From positions 1-64,000 of the forward strand of contig CAWBNK010000005.1 of assembly GCA_963790065.1 (NCBI GenBank): a stretch of 64,000 nucleotides of DNA, in the 5' to 3' direction. Source of the stretch: Palsa-504 sp963790065 (GTDB lineage Bacteria > Actinomycetota > Actinomycetes > Streptosporangiales > Streptosporangiaceae). A program made the position numbers and the translations under genes. Of the stretch, positions 50,717-59,891 are shown in pieces. The number at the start of each line of letters is the position of its first letter. The stretch's first letter is position 1. The notes below the pieces were generated by a model, which saw nothing but the letters and a program-made list of their open reading frames with translations, was not told where the DNA came from and did no database searches.

Positions 50717-51667
50717 CTACCTGGTTAGCTGGCCGTTCCGCACCACGACCGAGATCACGAGCAGGGCCACCACCGCGGCGGTGGCCAGGACCTGCACCAG
50801 TGCCCGGTTCCTGACCGGTGCGTAGACGTAGACCGCGGTGATGAGCGCGCCGGTGAGCAGCCCGCCGATGTGGTCCTGCCAGGCGATGATGTTGTGCAGG
50901 AACAAGCTGAGGGCCAGGTTGATGGCGATCAGCCCGATGATGCCGCGGGTGTCGAGGCGAAGCCGCCGTGACACCACGAACCACGCGCCGAACAGCCCGA
51001 AGATGGCGCCTGAGGCGCCCACCGCGGCGGCGTACGGCGGCGCGAGGAAGTAGTACATCACCCCGCCGCCGACCGCGCTGAGCAGGTAGACGGACAGGAA
51101 GCGCCACCGGCCGAGCAGGCCCTCCAGGGACGGGCCGACGAAGATCAGCGCCCACATGTTGAACACGATGTCCACGATGCCCAGGCCGCCGCTCAGCCCG
51201 GTGGCCGGGGCCAGGAACGCGGACGTGATCAGCCGGTACCACTCGCCCGCGGCCACGCCGTGCGCCGCGCCGCCGTAGGTGTACGAGGCGTACCCGAGCA
51301 TCTCCAGGTTGGTGACGATGCCCGGGCGAACCCAGGTGACCAGGAAAATGGCCACGTTGATCGCGACCAGCGTCCAGGTGACCACGGCGCCCGCGGCCGG
51401 GCGGCCGCCGAACGTCGTCCTGGCCGGCCTGCTGGTCCGCGCGCCCTGGCCTACGCAGTCCACGCACTGCTGGCCCACCGAGGCCGAGCGCATGCAGTCC
51501 GGGCAGGCGGGCCGGCCGCACCGGACGCAGGAGACGTAGGTTTCCCGGTCGCGATGGCGGTAGCAGGTGGGCACCCCGGGCGGCTCACCCTGGCCGCCGT
51601 TACCTCCCGGGCCAGGCTGATCCCCTTGACCCCACTGACCCGATCCGGGGTCCCCGGGAGTGGTCAC
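50717..51667 (-). CDS. Rhomboid-family intramembrane serine protease
   Basis: 316 aa. The N terminus has a Gly/Pro-rich part and a B-box-like cysteine set (CYRHRDRETYVSCVRCGRPA followed by CPDCMRSASVGQQCVDC). Six to seven membrane helices follow; the catalytic Ser is in AVGASGAIFGLFGAWF and the catalytic His in AWQDHIGGLLTGALI. It cleaves membrane proteins within the bilayer; substrates are unknown. It precedes the cyclophilin-containing region and converges with crgA. Confidence 0.93.
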   Translation of the reverse strand: MTTPGDPGSGQWGQGDQPGPGGNGGQGEPPGVPTCYRHRDRETYVSCVRCGRPACPDCMRSASVGQQCVDCVGQGARTSRPARTTFGGRPAAGAVVTWTLVAINVAIFLVTWVRPGIVTNLEMLGYASYTYGGAAHGVAAGEWYRLITSAFLAPATGLSGGLGIVDIVFNMWALIFVGPSLEGLLGRWRFLSVYLLSAVGGGVMYYFLAPPYAAAVGASGAIFGLFGAWFVVSRRLRLDTRGIIGLIAINLALSLFLHNIIAWQDHIGGLLTGALITAVYVYAPVRNRALVQVLATAAVVALLVISVVVRNGQLTR

Positions 51668-51679
51668 GGCTGGGTCCAG

Positions 51680-52213
51680 TCAGCCGGCCGTGCCGTCGGC
51701 GCGGTCGATGGTGACCGACTCGACGACCACGTCGTCAGCCGGACGGTCCTGGCTGGCGGTCTTGACCCGGCTGATCGCGTCGACCACGTCGGCGCCCTGG
51801 ATGACCTCGCCGAAGATGGTGTGCTTGCCGTTGAGCCAGGTCGTGGGGCCGACTGTGATGAAGAACTGCGAGCCGTTGGTGCCGGGCCCGGCGTTGGCCA
51901 TGGCCAGCAGGTAGGGCCGGTCGAAGCGCAGGTCCGGGTGGATCTCGTCGGCGAACTGGTAGCCGGGGCCACCGCGGCCGCTGCCCAGCGGGTCGCCGCC
52001 CTGGATCATGAAGTCGGGAATGACGCGGTGGAAGATCGTCCCGTCATACAGCTTGTCCGTGCTCTCGCGCCCGGTGCGCGGATCGGTCCACTGCCTGCCG
52101 CCCTCGGCGAGTTCCACGAAGTTGCGTACGGTCTTGGGCGCGTGGTCAGGGAAAAGCCTGATGACAATGTTTCCCTGGTTCGTCTGCAGCGTGGCCGTCA
52201 GCGTCTGTGACAT
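51680..52213 (-). CDS. Peptidyl-prolyl cis-trans isomerase (cyclophilin)
   Basis: 177 aa without a signal peptide, so cytosolic. The cyclophilin core is complete: YDGTIFHRVIPDFMIQGGDP (catalytic Arg), MANAGPGTNGSQFFITVGPT and LNGKHTIFGEVIQGADVVDA. It speeds X-Pro isomerisation during folding. It stops 12 bases before the rhomboid ATG and is likely co-transcribed with it. Confidence 0.95.
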   Translation of the reverse strand: MSQTLTATLQTNQGNIVIRLFPDHAPKTVRNFVELAEGGRQWTDPRTGRESTDKLYDGTIFHRVIPDFMIQGGDPLGSGRGGPGYQFADEIHPDLRFDRPYLLAMANAGPGTNGSQFFITVGPTTWLNGKHTIFGEVIQGADVVDAISRVKTASQDRPADDVVVESVTIDRADGTAG

Positions 52214-52364
52214 GCGTGCAACTCCTCAAGCGGCCATCCGGGTGGCCTTGCGTTTCAGCGCGGTAAATTCCCTTCAGTCTTCACCGTACCGGTAGCGCCG
52301 GATGATTGAACCAAGCCCGGGCGGGAAGTCTGTGATAACGGGATTACTCCTGGGAGGTTTTACT

Positions 52365-52946
52365 GTGTCCCTTATCAAGACCAACCGTGCCGCCGATGGG
52401 GCTGTCCCGATCAGCGCGCGCGCAAAAGGCGCCGCCGCGGCGGCCGTCCCGGCGGGAAAGCGAGCGGGAGCGACAGCGGTCCAGGGAGTCCGCCAGGGCG
52501 TTCAGGGCGCGAGAGAATGGGCCGGCCCCCGTCTGGGAGACGCCGTGCAGCGGGCCGGGCCGCGCCTGGAGGTCGCGGTGCTGGGTGCCCGTGGGTGGGC
52601 CGCCCCGCGCCTGGAGGGTGCCGCGGACGCGGTGACCACCACCGTCGCGCCCAAGGTTTCCTTGGTGCTGCGTTCCACCGCGCAGCAGGTCAGGCCGGAC
52701 GTCAAGGCGGACGTCAAGGCGGATAAGACCGGCCTGCGGCGGCCGCTCGGCTGGCGCTGGCTGTTCGGCGCGGGCGCGCTGGTCGCCGCCGTGGGTGCTA
52801 CTGCCGCGGTAGCCATGCGCCGGCGCTACGCCAGCGCCACCGCGGACGCCGAGTACACCGACGAACCCGCGGCCGAAGACGCGCCGGACGACGAGGCCAG
52901 CGTCCGAGCCGAGGTCAACGGGCAGGTAACCGCGCCGCGGCCGTAG
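52365..52946 (+). CDS. DUF5324-like hypothetical membrane-associated protein
   Basis: 193 aa from GTG 52365, which has GGAGG seven bases upstream. The first 115 residues form Ala/Arg/Val-rich amphipathic repeats (GVRQGVQGAREWAGPRLGDA; RAGPRLEVAVLGARGWAAPR). One membrane helix lies at about 145-165 (FGAGALVAAVGATAAVAMRR), and an acidic tail follows. Size, helix repeats and position next to the cyclophilin gene resemble the DUF5324 family of streptomycetes, but I cannot confirm this. Function unknown. Confidence 0.65.
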   Translation: MSLIKTNRAADGAVPISARAKGAAAAAVPAGKRAGATAVQGVRQGVQGAREWAGPRLGDAVQRAGPRLEVAVLGARGWAAPRLEGAADAVTTTVAPKVSLVLRSTAQQVRPDVKADVKADKTGLRRPLGWRWLFGAGALVAAVGATAAVAMRRRYASATADAEYTDEPAAEDAPDDEASVRAEVNGQVTAPRP

Positions 52947-53093
52947 CGGGCCGCACAGGTCAAGGCAGTACAGGTCAACACGGGCGGCGTCCGGGCACCT
53001 GCCCGGACGCCGCTGCCGTCTTCGCCCTGATCCGGTACCGTCTAGTGACGGGGCCATGAGTGCCGTGACACCGATCTATCAGGCGGGCGAGAT

Positions 53094-54728
53094 TTGGCGA
53101 CCGAGACCGACGGGAGCGCAGGGACCGGTGCGGCCCGGGCTGCCGTCCCGCTCGCCTCGGCCCGGGAGACGGCCCCTCCCGGCTCGGCTCTGCTGACCCG
53201 GCTGCTCGCCTGGCTCGCCGCGGCGGCCATCGCCTGCTCCGCGCTGATCATGATCGCGATCTCGGCCGCGGGCCCCAACGTCTCCGTGCCTACCATGCAG
53301 CGGGCACCCGGCGGCCCGCCCTGGTGGCACGTGCATCACCTGACGGCCACGTTCGTGACCGGGTCGCTGTGGTTCGCGATGGCGCTGGGCTGCGCGGGCA
53401 TCATCGCCGGGCTGCTGGCCGTGGCCCGCGGCGCCCGGCCCCCGGTGCGCGCCGTGCTGGCGTTCGCGTTCCTGGCCGTAGCGGTGATCACCGTGCTGCC
53501 GCCGGCCGGCTCGACGGACACCATTTCCTACGCCGTCGACGGGCGCATCGCGGCGATCGGGCACAGCCCGTACGTGATGACCCCGGTGCAGCTGGCCCGG
53601 TCCGGTGACCCGGTCGGCGGGCAGATCCCGTTCCGCGAGATCCCGTCCACCTGGACGACCACGGTGTCGCTGTACGGCCCGGTGGCGACGGCCACCGAGT
53701 GGGCCGCGGCCGAACTGGGCGGTTCGTCGCTGGCCCGGATCACGTTCTGGCTGAAGCTGGAGGCGGCGCTGGCCTTCGGCCTGGTGAGTCTGGCCCTGGA
53801 CCGGATGCTGCGCGCGGATCCGGCCCAGCGCCTGCGGGCGCACCTGCTGTGGTCGGCGAACCCGCTGCTGCTCTGGGAGATCGTGGCCAGCGGTCACATC
53901 GACGGGCTGGCCGCGCTGTTCGGGCTGCTGGGCGTGGCCGCGCTGCGGGTCAGGCCGGCGGACGCCGACCGCCCGGGCCAGATCGGCTTGCGCGGCGCGG
54001 CCCTGGCCGGGCTGCTGATCGGCGTCGCCACCGGCATCAAGGTGGAGTACGCGCTGTTCGGCCTGGCCGTGGCCTGGGCCTGCCGGCGGTCGGTGCGGCC
54101 GCTGGCCGCCGCGGCCGCGGGGTTCGCGGCGGCGGTGCTCCCGGCCTACCTCGCCGCCGGGACCGTGGCGATCAAGGTTCTCGTCACCCGCAGCCCCGGC
54201 ATCACCTGGGACACCATGTACCAGCTGTTCTGGCGCCCGGTCCTCGGTTATACCCAGTTCAGCGTGACCAGCGTCCCGCCGCACCTGGAGCTGGTCGCGT
54301 ACCTGCTGTTCGCCGCGGTCGCGGTGCTGGCCCTGCTCCGGCTGCCCGACCGGGTGCCCGGCCGGCCCGCGGTCACCCCGGCGCTGGCGCTGAGCCTGGC
54401 CTGGCTGTTCGTGACCGCCTACCAGCGGCCCTGGTACGACGTGATGGCCCTGGCCCTGCTGGCCCTGTACACGGCATCGTGGCTGGACTGGGTGGTGCTG
54501 ATCCGGCTGCTGGCCGCCGCCACCGTGTACGCCCAGGCGGTACAGAGCCCGGCTCAGCCGCACTGGCTGAGCGACCTCGGCGCGTTCGACGGCGCCTGGC
54601 TGACGCCCAGCATCCGGCTGCTGGCTGCCGTGGCCCTGGTCGGGCTGTGTATATCCGGCCGCTGGGGCTGGCGTTCGCCCGCCGCGGCGGCCCCGGACAG
54701 GCTGCCTGAGCTGCTGCCGGCACCCTGA
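53094..54728 (+). CDS. Second MptA/MptB-like mannosyltransferase
   Basis: 544 aa from TTG 53094; the start is weakly supported. About 12 membrane helices. The loop PPAGSTDTISYAVDGRIAAI and HSPYVMTPVQLARSGDPVGG matches the signature of the paralogue at 31500-33080. Polyprenol-phosphate-mannose-dependent transfer to a lipid or wall glycan is likely. It is followed by the DnaA-box cluster and is monocistronic. Confidence 0.82.
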   Translation: MATETDGSAGTGAARAAVPLASARETAPPGSALLTRLLAWLAAAAIACSALIMIAISAAGPNVSVPTMQRAPGGPPWWHVHHLTATFVTGSLWFAMALGCAGIIAGLLAVARGARPPVRAVLAFAFLAVAVITVLPPAGSTDTISYAVDGRIAAIGHSPYVMTPVQLARSGDPVGGQIPFREIPSTWTTTVSLYGPVATATEWAAAELGGSSLARITFWLKLEAALAFGLVSLALDRMLRADPAQRLRAHLLWSANPLLLWEIVASGHIDGLAALFGLLGVAALRVRPADADRPGQIGLRGAALAGLLIGVATGIKVEYALFGLAVAWACRRSVRPLAAAAAGFAAAVLPAYLAAGTVAIKVLVTRSPGITWDTMYQLFWRPVLGYTQFSVTSVPPHLELVAYLLFAAVAVLALLRLPDRVPGRPAVTPALALSLAWLFVTAYQRPWYDVMALALLALYTASWLDWVVLIRLLAAATVYAQAVQSPAQPHWLSDLGAFDGAWLTPSIRLLAAVALVGLCISGRWGWRSPAAAAPDRLPELLPAP

Positions 54729-54752
54729 ACGGCGTTCTCCACAAGCACGATC

Positions 54753-54838
54753 TGTGGATAACTCAGAACGCAACGTCCCAGCATGCATACGGGCATGGAC
54801 TACTGAATGCACATGTCTGTGGACACAGCTGTGGACAA
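54753..54838. promoter_or_regulatory. Cluster of three DnaA boxes
   Basis: TTATCCACA (complement of 54753-54761), GTGTCCACA (54818-54826) and TTGTCCACA (54830-54838), all on the minus strand. The first is the classic E. coli box and the last the preferred streptomycete form. They lie between two convergent genes. Too few for oriC; a DnaA-titration or regulatory site is possible. Confidence 0.65.
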
Positions 54839-54842
54839 CGGC

Positions 54843-57815
54843 TTAGTCCGGCTGGTCGGGGGGATCGCCCAGCGGGTCGGCGGTCAGGTAGAGCCGCGGC
54901 CAGCGGCAGTCAAGGAACTGGTCGAGGTAGCCGGTCAGCCGCTCCTCGAAGTCGTCGTCCTCGGCGCTGGCCCCGGCGGCCCGCTCGATAGCCGACGGGC
55001 TGTCCACCCCGAACGCCACGGCCCGGACCTCCCACGCATCGCGCTGCGCGCCGTCGTACCAGCGCTGCACGGTCCCGACCTGCCGGGCGCAGGTGTCACC
55101 GGGGATGGCCCGGCCGTAGGTCCGCTCCCACTCCGCGCTGCGCGGGTGCGGGGCGGCGCCGGGGTTCTTCCGGTCGGCTGACTTGAGCGCGTCCAGGATC
55201 AGCGTCCACTGGTAGGCCGGGGCCAGCCACCGGGGTTCCTCCCGCAGGCACAGCCAGCTGCCGCGGGAGATCCGGGCCCGGATCGCGGTGGCGGCGTGCG
55301 CGGCCAGCCCGACCGGGCTGACCCGGCCGGCGATGACCGGGATCCGGGCCCGCACGGCGGTGTCCACGCCGTGCGAGATGGCGCAATCCCGCAGCCGGGA
55401 CGGCATCATCTCCAGCAGCGACAGCAGCGCCGTCCGCGGCACCGGCACGGGCCAGCCGGTCAGGTGGGCCAGGACCGTCAGTTCGGCCCACAGCCGGATG
55501 GCCGGGTATTCCGCCAGGGCCCGCTGGGCCACCCGCATGTCCCGCAGCGTGCACGGCCGCTCGGTGCAGTCCGCGCCGCAGGTCGTGCTGCGCGGCTGCA
55601 CCACCCGGGCCGGGCTGGCGGTGGCCGCCTGCACCGCCGCTTCCCGGGCGGTGCCGTCGGGCATCCTGGCCAGCACGGGGTAGTCCATGCCGTCGCAGAA
55701 CACCGCCGCCTCGCCCGGCGGGAGCGTGACCAGGTAGCGGTTCTGCGCCGCGGTCATGTTCATGGTCGCGCCGACCGCATCCCGGTCGTCGGCCGCGGGC
55801 AGCCGGTGGGTGATCTTCACCGCGGTGTTCTTGATCACGTCCTTGAGCAGCCGGTCGGGAATCTGCTCGGCGATGACGAGGCCCTCGCCGTAGGCGCGGA
55901 TCTCGGCCAGCAAGCCGGCGAACATCTCGACCGCGTGCGCGGCCGCTCCGCCCGCGGCGCCGGGTTCCTGACGTCGCAGCAGCCGGTGCGCCTCCTCGAT
56001 CACGGTCAGATGGCGCAGCATGACCTCGCGGCCCGGCTCGGCCCGGCGGGCCATCCGCAGGTGCTCGGCCAGCCTGATCAGCACCGTGCCCATCAGGAAC
56101 GCCTTGTCGCTGTCGTCGCCGACGTCCTCGATCTCCAGCACGGCGTTGGTGCGCAGCAGCCGGCCGAAGTCGATCTGGTGGCCGCCCTCCAGGAACCGGC
56201 CGGTGGTGCCCAGCCGCAGGCTGGACAGCCGGACCTTGATGAAGCCGAGCACGTCGTCGGTGATCCGCTGGCTGTAGCCGACCTCCCGGACGATCCTGAT
56301 CGCGGCCCGCTGCAGGTCGGTCAGGGTCGGGTAGCCCGGGTTCTGGTCGGCCAGGAGCGTCTCGCCCAGTGCCATGTCCCACCCGGCATCCTCGTACACC
56401 CGGGTCAGTGCCGCGCTCAGCACCTGCGGGAACGGCTCCTCGGACCGGAAGGACGCGATGAACAGCGCCTTGACCAGGTCGGCGTGGGTCTGCAGCGGGA
56501 ACCGCCGCCCGTCGGCGTCCGGGGCCGGCTCCAGCGGGTTGAGGCCGGCCGCGATCGCGTCCGATTCCCCGGGCCTGATCCGCACCACCTCGGCACCGGA
56601 GGTCCCGGCCGCGAGCCGCGCCGCCATCAGCCGGTACTCGGCCTTGGCCGGCTCCACGACCAGCCAGGGAATCCCGGCCCCGGTGGCGGCCTCAAGCAGG
56701 CCGCGTACCGTCTGCGACTTGCCCGCGCCGGTGGCGCCGCACACGAACACGTGCCGGTTCAGCGAGTCAAGCGGCAGCACCAGCGGCCCGGCCGGGCGGC
56801 GGCTGCGGTCCAGTACCTGGCCGATGGTGATCGCCGGCCGGGTCCCGGCCGGCTCCTGGGTGACGTCGAAGTCCGGTCCCAGGGCCAGCCGGACGCCGGG
56901 TATCTCCCGCTCCGGCGGCCGGGCCAGCGCCGCGACCAGCTCGCTGCTGGCGTAGAACGGGCAGGCCAGCGTCGCGTCGCCGCCGAGCGTGCCCGGCCCG
57001 GCGGCGGCGTCCAGGAGCTCGCGCAGGCCCAGTGCCTCGGAGCCTGCCGGGGCCAGCGCGTAGGGCAGGCCGGCCAGGTCAGCCGAGGCGCAGACCAGCC
57101 CGGCCACTCGCGTGGCCGCCGCCGCGTCGAGCCCGCCCCCGGACAGGCGCACCCGCCACAGGCCCGCGGACAGGCCGGCCCGCAGCTCGGCGTGCCGCAG
57201 ATGCAGCCGCCGGGCCTGCACGGCCTTGCCGGAAGACCGCTCGGCCTGGCCGGCGGCCTCCTCCTCGCTCCTGGCCACCTGGTCGGCGATCTGCCCGATC
57301 TCGGCGGCGGCCAGCGGCTCGGCGATCAGCAGCCAGCCGAACGGCCCGGGCCAGGTGGCCAGCAGGCATTCCTCCAGGGACGGCGGGATCCGGTCTGCGG
57401 TCCGCCGCTCGTCGTCCGGCAGCAGCCCGTCGCTGATCCCGCCGATGGCGCGCCAGCTCGGCAGCTTGGCCAGCAACGGCCCGAGCGTGCCGGGGGTTAG
57501 CGCGCGGGCCCGGGCGCCGCCTGGGAGGGTCAGGAGGACCTCATGCGAGTCCTCGCTGCCGACCAGGCCCCGGCCCGCGGCCAGGAACTGGACCGGACCG
57601 CCGGCCTCGTGCCGTACCCAGCCCAGCGCGAGCGCCCCGGAGCCCGGGCCGGCCACGCCGGCGTGATACGCCGCGACCAGCGCGGCCAGCCGCTGGGTCC
57701 GGCCCACATCGCCGGACCGGTCCGGTGGCGCCGCGGTCTGCTCGGTCTGCGGGCGGCGCGGGATTTCGGTGATGTGGTACGCGTCGAGCCCGTCCAGATC
57801 CGGCCAAGCTAACAT
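54843..57815 (-). CDS. HerA-like ATPase (DUF87), 990 aa
   Basis: A large soluble ATPase. The N-terminal 330 residues have no family I recognise. Walker A is VFVCGATGAGKSQTVRGLLE (near residue 360) and Walker B is HLTVIEEAHRLL (near 600); VVEPAKAEYRLM and ITHRLPAADDRDAVGATM are further hallmarks of HerA/FtsK-type P-loop ATPases. A Cys set (CGADCTERPC near 740) is unusual. HerA translocates DNA with NurA in archaea, but no NurA is present here. Roles in DNA repair or anti-phage defence are possible. A small membrane-protein gene lies 140 bp upstream on the same strand. Confidence 0.78.
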   Translation of the reverse strand: MLAWPDLDGLDAYHITEIPRRPQTEQTAAPPDRSGDVGRTQRLAALVAAYHAGVAGPGSGALALGWVRHEAGGPVQFLAAGRGLVGSEDSHEVLLTLPGGARARALTPGTLGPLLAKLPSWRAIGGISDGLLPDDERRTADRIPPSLEECLLATWPGPFGWLLIAEPLAAAEIGQIADQVARSEEEAAGQAERSSGKAVQARRLHLRHAELRAGLSAGLWRVRLSGGGLDAAAATRVAGLVCASADLAGLPYALAPAGSEALGLRELLDAAAGPGTLGGDATLACPFYASSELVAALARPPEREIPGVRLALGPDFDVTQEPAGTRPAITIGQVLDRSRRPAGPLVLPLDSLNRHVFVCGATGAGKSQTVRGLLEAATGAGIPWLVVEPAKAEYRLMAARLAAGTSGAEVVRIRPGESDAIAAGLNPLEPAPDADGRRFPLQTHADLVKALFIASFRSEEPFPQVLSAALTRVYEDAGWDMALGETLLADQNPGYPTLTDLQRAAIRIVREVGYSQRITDDVLGFIKVRLSSLRLGTTGRFLEGGHQIDFGRLLRTNAVLEIEDVGDDSDKAFLMGTVLIRLAEHLRMARRAEPGREVMLRHLTVIEEAHRLLRRQEPGAAGGAAAHAVEMFAGLLAEIRAYGEGLVIAEQIPDRLLKDVIKNTAVKITHRLPAADDRDAVGATMNMTAAQNRYLVTLPPGEAAVFCDGMDYPVLARMPDGTAREAAVQAATASPARVVQPRSTTCGADCTERPCTLRDMRVAQRALAEYPAIRLWAELTVLAHLTGWPVPVPRTALLSLLEMMPSRLRDCAISHGVDTAVRARIPVIAGRVSPVGLAAHAATAIRARISRGSWLCLREEPRWLAPAYQWTLILDALKSADRKNPGAAPHPRSAEWERTYGRAIPGDTCARQVGTVQRWYDGAQRDAWEVRAVAFGVDSPSAIERAAGASAEDDDFEERLTGYLDQFLDCRWPRLYLTADPLGDPPDQPD

Positions 57816-57955
57816 CGGTGGCCCTTCCCGGTTTGCTGGCGAACCGTACGTTTCCTGCGTACTGACACAAATACCCTAAACAACCCCGGGGGCGCATCCA
57901 AAGGCGGCGAGGCCGGGACACGCGGGGTCTGAACACGGGGGTCTGAACACGGGGG

Positions 57956-58300
57956 TCAGGGCGGCCAGGTCCGCCAGTTGGTGTAGGTCCTGGCTCGCCG
58001 GCACCGGGCGCGGGCCAGCACCTGGAGCACGGTGAAGACGGTCACGGCCAGCGCGGCGACGGCGATCAGCGCGATCCGGGCCGCCCCAGACGCGCCTGCC
58101 GCCGGCGGATCGGCCGGGACAGCGGCCTGGACCGGCCCGGCGAACAGGCACAGGCTGGCCAGCGCGGCCAGCCCGGTCACCGCGAGCGCGGCCAGGATCC
58201 GCCTGCGCACCGTGGCATGCCCGTGCTCGGCCCGCCGGATGCAGCACGGGCAGGGCAGTGCCGGTCCGAGTAGGCACCGCTGGCCCGGTCCGCCGCTCAT
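57956..58300 (-). CDS. Small Cys-containing two-helix membrane protein
   Basis: 114 aa from ATG 58300, with GCAGG upstream. The N terminus has CLLGPALPCPCCIRRAEHGH, a compact cysteine cluster. Two membrane helices follow (ILAALAVTGLAALASLCLFA and RIALIAVAALAVTVFTVLQV), then a basic tail ending RTWPP. I do not recognise it. It lies 140 bp upstream of the HerA-like gene and may form an operon with it. A 14-bp unit GGGTCTGAACACGG is repeated in tandem at its 3' end (57925-57952). Confidence 0.55.
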   Translation of the reverse strand: MSGGPGQRCLLGPALPCPCCIRRAEHGHATVRRRILAALAVTGLAALASLCLFAGPVQAAVPADPPAAGASGAARIALIAVAALAVTVFTVLQVLARARCRRARTYTNWRTWPP

Positions 58301-58439
58301 GTCCTGCTCACGCCCTTCCCCGACCGCGCCGTCGGCGTGATCGGGACCGGTGCCGCGGCCGCCTCCACGAGAGAAGGCGGTGGTCACCGCGCGGGCGGTA
58401 ACCTCCCAGGCGGCCACGGGCACCGGCCGCTACCCAGGA

Positions 58440-59844
58440 CTACGGGCCGGCGGCCCCGTCCGGTTCGGCCGCGGCGCGCCCGTTATGAGCCGGTAAGGAT
58501 TCGCCCAGCACCCGGGCCAGGTAGGGGTTGCCGAACCTGGCCTCGGGATCAACCTCGGCCCGGACCCGGCGGAAGTCCTCGAAGCGCGGGTAGAGCCGAC
58601 CCAGCCGGCCGGCGTCCAGGGAGTGCATCTTGCCCCAGTGCGGCCGGCCGCCGACCTCCGCCACGATGGACTCGAACACCTCGAAATACGCCTGGTAGGG
58701 CAGCCTGGCGTACTGGTGGATGGCAATGTAGGCGGTGTCCCGGCCGTGGGCGGTGGACAGCCAGATGTCGTCGGCGGCGGCCACCCGGACCTCGACCGGG
58801 AACATGACCGGGTCGGCTAGCCGGGGCACGGCCCGGCGCAGTTCAGCCAGCACGCCGGCCAGTGATTCACGTGGAACGGCGTACTCGGATTCGGTGAACC
58901 GGACCCGCCGGGGGGTGACGAACACCCGGTAGGACGCGTCGGCGTAGGTCCGGGCGGACAGCGCGGCCGACGACAGCCGGTTCAGCGCGGGGATCAGCCG
59001 CGGCACGGCCCGGCCGACCCGGCACAGGCTGCCGAAGGCCGCGTTCTCCATGACCTCGAACTCCCAGAACCGGCGCCAGCCCGGCATCGGCTTGGGCGAC
59101 GCTGCGCCCGCCTCGGCCAGGCGAAGCCGGAGAAGCCGGGAGCCGGTTGTTCCGCTTGACCAGCGCCTGGCGGCCGTAGGGGAACCAGTAGAACTCGAAG
59201 TGGTCGTTGCCGTCGGCCAGCGCGTCGAACTGCTCGATGACGTCGTCGACCGGCATCGGGCGCTCGTCGGCGGCCAGCGTGAACGCCGGCACGCAGCGCA
59301 GCGTCACCGCGGCCACCACGCCGAACGCGCCCAGCCCGACCCGCGCGGCCGCGAACAGATCCGGCCGCGCCGACGCCGAGCACGAGGTCAGGGACCCGTC
59401 GGCCAGGACCAGGTCCAGCGCCTCGATCTGGGTGGCCAGGCCGCCCAGCCGGGCGCCGGTGCCGTGGGTGCCGGTAGCCAGGGCACCCGCGACCGTCTGC
59501 ACGTCGATGTCGCCCAGGTTGGCCAGGGCCAGGGCGAGCGGAGCCAACCCGGCGTTCAGCGCGCGCAGCGTGGTCCCTGACCGCACCGTGACCAGGCCGG
59601 TCCTGGTGTCGGCGGCGATGATCCCGGTCCAGCCGGACAGGTCCAGGGCCAGCCCGTCGGTGGCCGCCGCCGGGGTGAACGAATGGCCGCTGCCCAGGGC
59701 CCGGAGCTGCAGGCCGGCCCCGGCCGCCTCCTTGACCGCGGCCGCGATCCCGGCCTCGTCGCGCGGCTGGCGCCAGCGCGCGGGCGTGGCGGTCGCGGTC
59801 CCGGCCCAGTTCCGCCAGACCCGGCGGTCGGGGATGGGTTCCAT
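58440..59844 (-). CDS. FAD-binding sugar-1,4-lactone oxidase, frameshifted
   Basis: About 467 aa after repair. A D-arabinono-1,4-lactone oxidase/L-gulonolactone-oxidase-type flavoenzyme. The FAD-binding domain has RALGSGHSFTPAAATDG (near residue 53) and ALATGTHGTGARLGG (near 125). One extra base near 59140 shifts the frame after FEFYWFPYGRQALVKRNNR; the second frame continues RLAEAGAASPKPMPG, then FVTPRRVRFTESEYAVPRES and ends with HQYARLPYQAYFEVFESIVA and GGRPHWGKMHSL, which matches the C terminus of this family. The frameshift is probably a sequencing artefact. It diverges from the aldolase-like gene by about 50 bp. Confidence 0.82.
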
Positions 59845-59891
59845 GTCCCGACAGTATTCAGATTCCGGCCGCCACGGTCTAGGGTGCGAGC

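Noticed and set aside
54753..54838. Chromosomal replication origin (oriC)
   Set aside because: Only three DnaA boxes and no dnaA or dnaN gene beside them; actinobacterial origins have many boxes between those genes.
55296..57500. 734-codon plus-strand open frame
   Set aside because: Antisense to the HerA-like ATPase; no domain or start signal.
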